From an uncultured Ruminococcus sp. (GTDB taxonomy: Bacteria > Bacillota > Clostridia > Oscillospirales > Acutalibacteraceae), in assembly GCA_902767125.1 (NCBI GenBank), contig CACXGJ010000119.1, positions 1-9,969 on the forward strand: a stretch of DNA of 9,969 nt, in the 5' to 3' direction. Shown here piece after piece: positions 6,481-9,969 of this stretch. Position numbers and translations under genes: made by a program. Position 1 is the first letter of the stretch. Every line of letters begins with the position of its first letter. The notes below the pieces were generated by a model that saw only the letters and a list, made by a program, of their open reading frames with translations, was not told the origin of the DNA and made no database searches.

Positions 6481-7089
6481 TTATTTTTCATTTTCCTTAT
6501 CAATAATCCAGTTATCCAAATATTTCATTTGCTCTTCCGTATGAAACCAATGCTCACCGTTTTCCATTATTTTCAGGTTTGCATTATGGCAATCAGCAAA
6601 TGCCTTAATAGTATTATAGGACGTCAAACAGTCACTGCTGCCGTACAGAATATGTGTAGGTACTGTCCATTTTACAGGGTGTTCTCTGACATAGCACAAA
6701 TACTCCCATGATAAAGCTTCGCCGAAATCTGTGTTTATCTCCCCCTTTTGCTTCAAGTCCGATTCAGATACATTTGCCCACTTCATCATATCACAGATAA
6801 GCTGCTTCATATCGACAATCGGCGATATAAAATATGCCGTTTGCACCATATCATCAATGTCTGCGTTCATACTAAAAAATGCACCTATGCTGTTTGCAAT
6901 AAGGATTATATGTTCATATTCTGCATTCAGCCGCTTTATTGCCGAATGTATTTCTTTTCCTGTTTCCCACGGAGTGAATGTTTTGTAATCAAGTCCTAAT
7001 ACATCACACTCCGGAAAAAGCGGCTTGTAATGCTCGCTTTCCGCTGCATTGCCGCCTTTCCTGCGAATGTATAGAATTGCTGTTTTCAT
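6481..7089 (-). CDS. Small alpha/beta hydrolase with degenerate oxyanion motif
   Basis: This is a predicted soluble serine hydrolase of 202 residues when started at the ATG at 7089, which gives the family-like N-terminus MKTAILYI. The nucleophile elbow is ANSIG (65-69, Ser67), the acid is probably Asp153 in SSDCLTS, and the base is His180 or His183 in NGEHWFHTEEQ. The substrate is unknown. The strand-1 turn reads IRRKGG (8-13). Relatives as I recall them have an HGKGG oxyanion motif there, so His and Gly may both have become Arg. AAGGAG sits only 1 nt before ATG, unusually close. An upstream ATG at 7125 inside the lipoprotein gene has no better site. It follows the lipoprotein gene by 16 bp. 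Confidence 0.85.
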   Translation of the reverse strand: MKTAILYIRRKGGNAAESEHYKPLFPECDVLGLDYKTFTPWETGKEIHSAIKRLNAEYEHIILIANSIGAFFSMNADIDDMVQTAYFISPIVDMKQLICDMMKWANVSESDLKQKGEINTDFGEALSWEYLCYVREHPVKWTVPTHILYGSSDCLTSYNTIKAFADCHNANLKIMENGEHWFHTEEQMKYLDNWIIDKENEK

Positions 7090-7105
7090 TCTCCTTGTTC
7101 TAACC

Positions 7106-8128
7106 TTACTGACTTTCTCTGACATAATGAAAATCATCACCGTCATCGTTCTTAACAACAAGCTCATCAAATGGAATCTCACCCGTTGCGTATATGTTGC
7201 TCATAAGTTGACCTCTGTTATTGTAAAGATTATACCAATAAGTCTTCTCACCACTGTCGCTTTCGCTGTATTCAAGCTTAACGCTACCCTCTTCCATCTC
7301 GTCATGCCATGTACCGCTGTATATGTCATCGCCTTTTGTGAACCATAAAGAAGCGTTGCTCGTAGTACAATGCCAAACACCGTCAAGTGAAGCAACGCTG
7401 ATACTCGTTTGAACAGGATCGATCACTTCAAAATATTTGTTGTCGGAGAACTCGCTGTCTGTTTCTGCTTCCTCAGTTTCTCTGACATAGTGAAAATCAT
7501 CGCCGTCATCGTTCTTAACAACAAGCTCATCAAATGGAATCTCACCCGTTGCGTATATGCTGTACCAAAGCTGATCTCTGTTATTGTAAAGATTATACCA
7601 ATATGACTTTTCACCGTTGGAGTTTTCGCTGTATTCAAGTTTAACATCGCCCTCTTCCATGTTATCGTGCCAAGTACCGCTGTTGATGTCGTCACCCTTT
7701 GCAAACCATAGAGATGCGTCACTCGTTGTGCAGTGCCATTCGCCGTTAAGCGATGCGACACTAATACTCGTTTCAATGGGATTCTCCACTGCGAAAAACT
7801 CTGCTGTGCGTTGAGTGCTATCTTCCGGGGCGACTATGCTTTCGGAACTTTCGGAACTTTCCGACTTACTTACAGCCAACGAACTCTCCTTTTCCGAAAC
7901 AAGGCCGCTTTGATCAGTCTTTACAGATTCGTTGGAGCTTGTCTGCTTAGATCTTGTCGAAGAAACGCTCGCCAAAGAATCAGCTTGCGTTTCTGCTGCT
8001 GCATTGTCTGAAGTGTTTATGTTTATGCTTGTTTCTGCATTTGAGTTTGTGCTATTGCTTGCACAGCCCGAAGAGGTCAGTAATAACGCACAAAGCACAA
8101 CGCTCATACAAATAATTCGTTTTTTCAT
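7106..8128 (-). CDS. Lipoprotein with two tandem beta-rich domains
   Basis: This is a predicted surface-anchored lipoprotein of 340 residues. The signal peptide MKKRIICMSVVLCALLLTSSGC ends at lipobox Cys22. A Ser/Asn/Glu-rich low-complexity tether (23-110) follows. Two near-identical domains come next (about 112-217 and 233-338, offset 121 residues, about 86 of 106 positions identical by eye), joined by an acidic linker. Each has a G-x-W start (SLNGEWHC), paired acidic and aromatic strands, and a conserved end DELVVKNDDGDDFHYVRE. The pattern suggests a small beta-barrel, perhaps calycin-like, but I cannot name the family. ATG at 8128 is chosen over one at 8185 because GGGAGG (8138-8143) lies 9 nt upstream and the signal peptide starts there. 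Ligand and role are unknown. It probably shares a transcript with the hydrolase gene. Confidence 0.88.
   Translation of the reverse strand: MKKRIICMSVVLCALLLTSSGCASNSTNSNAETSININTSDNAAAETQADSLASVSSTRSKQTSSNESVKTDQSGLVSEKESSLAVSKSESSESSESIVAPEDSTQRTAEFFAVENPIETSISVASLNGEWHCTTSDASLWFAKGDDINSGTWHDNMEEGDVKLEYSENSNGEKSYWYNLYNNRDQLWYSIYATGEIPFDELVVKNDDGDDFHYVRETEEAETDSEFSDNKYFEVIDPVQTSISVASLDGVWHCTTSNASLWFTKGDDIYSGTWHDEMEEGSVKLEYSESDSGEKTYWYNLYNNRGQLMSNIYATGEIPFDELVVKNDDGDDFHYVRESQ
7114..7433 (-). repeat. Tandem repeat unit 2 (C-terminal domain)
   Basis: This is the second of two coding repeats with a 363-bp offset and no indels. The 83 bases at 7114-7196 differ from 7477-7559 at only two positions. 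Divergence is clearly higher towards the upstream end of the unit. Confidence 0.9.
7477..7796 (-). repeat. Tandem repeat unit 1 (N-terminal domain)
   Basis: This is the first coding repeat of the lipoprotein gene, the partner of 7114-7433. Its nearly identical 3' portion and more diverged 5' portion point to intragenic duplication with later local sequence exchange. Confidence 0.9.
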
Positions 8129-8137
8129 AATTATTTT

Positions 8138-8143
8138 CCTCCC
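8138..8143 (-). promoter_or_regulatory. Ribosome binding site deciding the lipoprotein start
   Basis: GGGAGG on the minus strand lies 9 nt before the ATG at 8128. A longer frame from 8185 would place this site inside the coding region and put about 19 residues before the signal peptide, so it is rejected. Confidence 0.85.
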
Positions 8144-8262
8144 TTTTATCATCAATAAAATTATTTGGCATATATTTTGATTCATTCACAAAGCCGGTTA
8201 AATGTGTTCTGTAGTTCTCATCACAATAATTTCAACTATACTCGAAAGCGTTAAGATTTAGC

Positions 8263-8412
8263 ACTTTTCGTTCTCAGACCGGCAATTCGCTACGCTCTTG
8301 CCTGTTTTGATTTTTACCGAAAAGTATTATTTTAAGGGTTGCTTTGATTTATAGTTTATTCTATTTCGCTGAGGGTAGTTTATTTTCTACAATAATTTAT
8401 TCCATCAGCGAA
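8263..8412. repeat. Nested inverted repeats in the lipoprotein-TetR gap
   Basis: Two structures lie side by side. ACTTTTCG (8263-8270) pairs with CGAAAAGT (8318-8325) around an inner GGCAA/TTGCC stem (8281-8285/8298-8302). TTCGCTGA (8365-8372) pairs with TCAGCGAA (8405-8412). TAGTTTATT also occurs twice directly, at 8352 and 8376. No credible ORF crosses the region. It may be a mobile-type intergenic repeat or a structured RNA. Confidence 0.55.
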
Positions 8413-8467
8413 CAAGGGCTCTGCCCCTGCACCCCGAAAGCTTTGAAAAGCTTGACCAAACTTTAAA
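8413..8467. repeat. GGGCTCTGCCCC-type intergenic repeat
   Basis: This GC-rich block in AT-rich surroundings holds GGGCTCTGCCCC (a short hairpin), then TGCACCCCG and AAGCTTTGAAAAGCTT with self-complementary AAGCTT units, ending CCAAACTTTAA. From memory, very similar blocks recur between genes in Clostridia and other bacteria, so I call it a dispersed non-coding repeat. Only one copy is visible here. Confidence 0.5.
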
Positions 8468-8514
8468 TGGTAAATCTTTTAGACCGTGCGTATAATTTTT
8501 GCAGCTATCAACAA

Positions 8515-9162
8515 TTATTCGTGAGCAGAAACATACTCCTCGACTTTCCCCGATATTTCCAAATCTTGCTTCGGTATAATTTTAGTTCTCTCGTCCTTAG
8601 GAAATTGCAGCGAGATAACAAGTGCTCTGCAAATAGTACCCAATCTTTCGGCAAGCTCTTCGTCAGAAAAACGCATAACTTCACTTGCACATAAAGCGGC
8701 TAATCCGTGAGCATACGACCATAAATTGTCATAAAGCCATTTTGCCTGCTCTCGGTCGATATGGAAAATATCAATAACTGCGTCAAGTATCGTTTCAAGA
8801 TGACCCTCTCGGTCGAGAAAATCCATAACGGTTGACGTATCATTCGCTTTTCTCATAAACAGCAGACGAAACAAACTCGGCTCGTCCATAGCAAACTTTA
8901 TGTACTCCATTGCAAAGCCCTTAAACGCAGGCGTCATCGCAAGCCCTCGCTCGGCATAGACGTTGTACATCTCTCTCGCCTGAATGACTGCTGCGTTCCT
9001 CAGATCCTCCAACGTATTGAAATATGTAAACACCGGACTTGTTGAGGTGCCAATTTTTTTTGCTACGGATTGTGCTGTAATGCTTTCCAAATTGCTTTCA
9101 CGAATAATATCCAATGCGGCATCAATAATATCCTCTTTTGTAAATTTAGGCTTTGGCGGCAT
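8515..9162 (-). CDS. TetR-family transcriptional regulator
   Basis: This 215-residue DNA-binding repressor has a helix-turn-helix in the N-terminal TetR domain (about 8-55). It includes FTKEDIIDAALDIIRES, ITAQSVAKKIGTSTSPVFTYF (the recognition-helix region, with Tyr-Phe as usual) and NTLEDL. The C-terminal ligand and dimerisation domain (about 75-205) is all-helical and contains LWSYAHGLAALCASE, resembling the TetR C-terminal class with a W-x-x-x-H-G motif. The inducer is unknown. AGGAAG precedes the ATG at an appropriate distance. A consensus promoter and overlapping palindrome just upstream indicate autoregulation. There is no divergent gene within the window. The nearest downstream genes are the lipoprotein and hydrolase, 386 bp away, so they may or may not be targets. 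Confidence 0.93.
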   Translation of the reverse strand: MPPKPKFTKEDIIDAALDIIRESNLESITAQSVAKKIGTSTSPVFTYFNTLEDLRNAAVIQAREMYNVYAERGLAMTPAFKGFAMEYIKFAMDEPSLFRLLFMRKANDTSTVMDFLDREGHLETILDAVIDIFHIDREQAKWLYDNLWSYAHGLAALCASEVMRFSDEELAERLGTICRALVISLQFPKDERTKIIPKQDLEISGKVEEYVSAHE

Positions 9163-9185
9163 TTTATCACTTCCTGTTATACAAC

Positions 9186-9209
9186 AATGTTTATTATGTA
9201 ATAAATATT
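9186..9209. promoter_or_regulatory. Probable TetR operator palindrome
   Basis: The half-sites TTTATTA (9190-9196) and TAATAAA (9199-9205) are perfect inverted repeats around TG. Flanking AAT and ATT (9186-9188, 9207-9209) extend the symmetry across one mismatch. The site overlaps the 3' end of the -10 and the expected transcription start of the tetR-like gene. That is the classic place for autorepression. Confidence 0.65.
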
Positions 9210-9235
9210 ATATAATATTCGTTTCGTTTTGTCAA
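9207..9235 (-). promoter_or_regulatory. Consensus sigma-70 promoter of the tetR-like gene
   Basis: On the minus strand, TTGACA (9235-9230) and TATAAT (9212-9207) are both exact consensus hexamers with a 17-bp spacer. The expected start is near 9200, about 40 nt before the ATG. Such a strong promoter usually needs repression, which fits the overlapping palindrome. Confidence 0.85.
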
Positions 9236-9240
9236 TAGCC

Positions 9241-9569
9241 TTTTATAATTTTTTTCATATTTTACATACGCTGTACACAACTTAAGCATTTTCCGAATAC
9301 AGCGAAATATTATAAAAAATAAACATTATGCGACAAAATGAATTTCCTAATTTTTGATATTTCTTTAAGTTGCGGATAGTGAATTATTAATATGCAGTTA
9401 GCTAATTAACTCACAAAATATTCTATAACTTTGATTTGAAACACTATTTTAAGTCATTCACCTTAGCCAAGAATATATTTATGCTGTGTTTATGCCACAA
9501 AAGCTATTCAAAATATATTCATACATGATAAATATTTACTTGTAATTTTCAAGGATATGTTTTAGACTG
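9241..9569. other. AT-rich non-coding stretch
   Basis: I see no supported gene in this interval. It contains a 7-bp inverted repeat, CGCTGTA/TACAGCG (9269-9275/9298-9304, 22-nt loop), and a 10-bp copy AATAAACATT (9318-9327) that is the reverse complement of the left arm of the TetR operator. Short open frames here are broken by stops. Confidence 0.6.
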
Positions 9570-9671
9570 TCAAAAGTACTTTTTTAAAATGGAATTCGGC
9601 AAAATCAACAATAACAGACTTAAAGAGTAACCCAAAATTCCTTTTTCTTTTGCTATTGATTTAAAATCCAA
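9570..9671 (-). CDS. Possible 33-residue hydrophobic peptide
   Basis: A TTG-started frame (9669-9671) encodes 33 residues. A short Lys-containing start (DFKSIAKEK) leads into a hydrophobic stretch GILGYSLSLLLLILPNSIL and a basic end KKYF. The layout resembles small membrane peptides, including type I toxins, but no ribosome site precedes the TTG. Function is unknown and it may be a chance frame or a remnant. Confidence 0.15.
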   Translation of the reverse strand: MDFKSIAKEKGILGYSLSLLLLILPNSILKKYF

Positions 9672-9711
9672 CTATTAATTGTACATGATGATGTCATTTA
9701 AATATCTGTTA

Positions 9712-9921
9712 TTACTTTACAACAATCTGAACTCTATCAATCGACTTATTACTCTCACCTGCAAAAGTGTCAGACGAACCGCCTGTTTCCTTGTCATTCT
9801 CCATCCAGTCAAAATAATCCTTCTGCCCAATTACTCTGACACGATAACGTATAGCGTGTTTCTCTGCTGTTATGGTAAGTCTATAAATTTTGTCGGTGTG
9901 TATTTCTTTAGCTTTCTGATA
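9712..9921 (-). pseudogene. 69-codon open frame with strong Shine-Dalgarno but no start
   Basis: The minus strand is open from 9921 to the TAA at 9712-9714. Its composition looks like real protein (for example VRVIGQKDYFDWMENDKE, then SIDRVQIVVK at the end). The only ATG is at codon 40. GGAGGTGAT (9924-9932) is a near-complete anti-16S match, yet this frame begins TGA TAA right after it. Seven nt after GGAGG another frame has ATC where ATG would be expected, and reads 16 codons before a stop. I read this as a decayed gene with start loss and a frameshift. I do not recognise the family. Confidence 0.35.
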
Positions 9922-9937
9922 TTATCACCTCCGGTAT

Positions 9938-9962
9938 AAAAAATAGCCGCATTTCTGCGACT
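9938..9962 (-). terminator. Intrinsic terminator of an off-window upstream gene
   Basis: On the minus strand GTCGCA (9961-9956), GAAA loop and TGCGGC (9951-9946) form a 6-7 bp hairpin (one G-T pair). It is followed by TATTTTTT (9945-9938). It should end a transcript entering from the right edge. It stands only a few bases before the GGAGGTGAT at 9924-9932. Confidence 0.7.
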
Positions 9963-9969
9963 TTAAAAA

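Noticed and set aside
7090..7182. N-terminal extension of the hydrolase frame back to 7182
   Set aside because: It lies inside the repeat of the lipoprotein gene in another frame. A similar shadow peptide (RFHLMSLLLRTMT) also arises from the other repeat copy.
7114..7796. CRISPR or mobile-element interpretation of the repeats
   Set aside because: There are only two long in-frame coding units with no spacers or terminal inverted repeats. This is a domain duplication.
8129..8185. N-terminal extension of the lipoprotein to 8185
   Set aside because: It would place residues before the signal peptide and bury the GGGAGG site. The start at 8128 is far better supported.
9550..9577. TTGACA on the minus strand near 9572 as a promoter
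   Set aside because: The matching -10 would be GAAAAT (4/6) and no credible gene lies downstream before 9240.
9679..9939. 86-codon plus-strand open frame at the right edge
   Set aside because: It has no ribosome site and is hydrophobic and Cys/Tyr/Leu rich, as expected for the antisense of a coding frame. The minus-strand frame opposite looks more protein-like.

Overview
The window is AT-rich DNA with typical Firmicute Shine-Dalgarno sequences (AGGAGG type), short intergenic gaps and Firmicute-type protein families (BceRS-BceAB, YjdF/DUF2992, DUF3795). It most likely comes from a gut-type Clostridia (Oscillospiraceae/Ruminococcus/Eubacterium-like). The genus is an impression from protein and intergenic style and was not tested. 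Every gene I can support is on the minus strand, so the window reads right to left.

Reading in the direction of transcription: (a) 9240-9969 is AT-rich and nearly empty. It holds a minus-strand terminator at the right edge, a 69-codon open frame that has an excellent Shine-Dalgarno but no start codon, and a 33-residue hydrophobic mini-ORF. (b) 8515-9162 is a TetR-family regulator with a consensus sigma-70 promoter whose -10 and start region is covered by a near-perfect palindrome, implying autorepression. (c) 8129-8514 is non-coding and contains nested inverted repeats and a GGGCTCTGCCCC-type intergenic repeat. (d) 7106-8128 is a lipoprotein with a Ser-rich tether and two about 106-residue tandem domains. 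A compact alpha/beta hydrolase (6481-7089) follows it closely. (e) Next come a DUF3795 Cys-rich protein (6010-6447), a YjdF/DUF2992 protein (5520-5927) and a YhbS-like GNAT acetyltransferase (4839-5465). (f) 137-4801 is a complete peptide-antibiotic sensing and detoxification module: response regulator, intramembrane-sensing histidine kinase, ABC ATPase and a 10-TM FtsX-like permease.

The last four genes should act together as in Bacillus BceRS-BceAB. The permease and ATPase handle a cell-wall-targeting peptide and signal transport flux to the kinase. The kinase has almost no extracellular sensing loop, and it phosphorylates the regulator, which activates the transporter promoter. The 203-bp gap between kinase and ATPase genes has features fitting this: a terminator, an 11-bp-period direct repeat, and an extended -10 just before the ATPase. 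The other genes look like ordinary single-function accessory genes. I see no CRISPR array, tRNA, rRNA, insertion sequence or clear defence system. The items most worth checking are the structured RNA candidate before yjdF, the possible opposite-strand small RNA between the kinase and ATPase genes, the duplicated lipoprotein domain, and the decayed or non-canonical small genes at the right edge.
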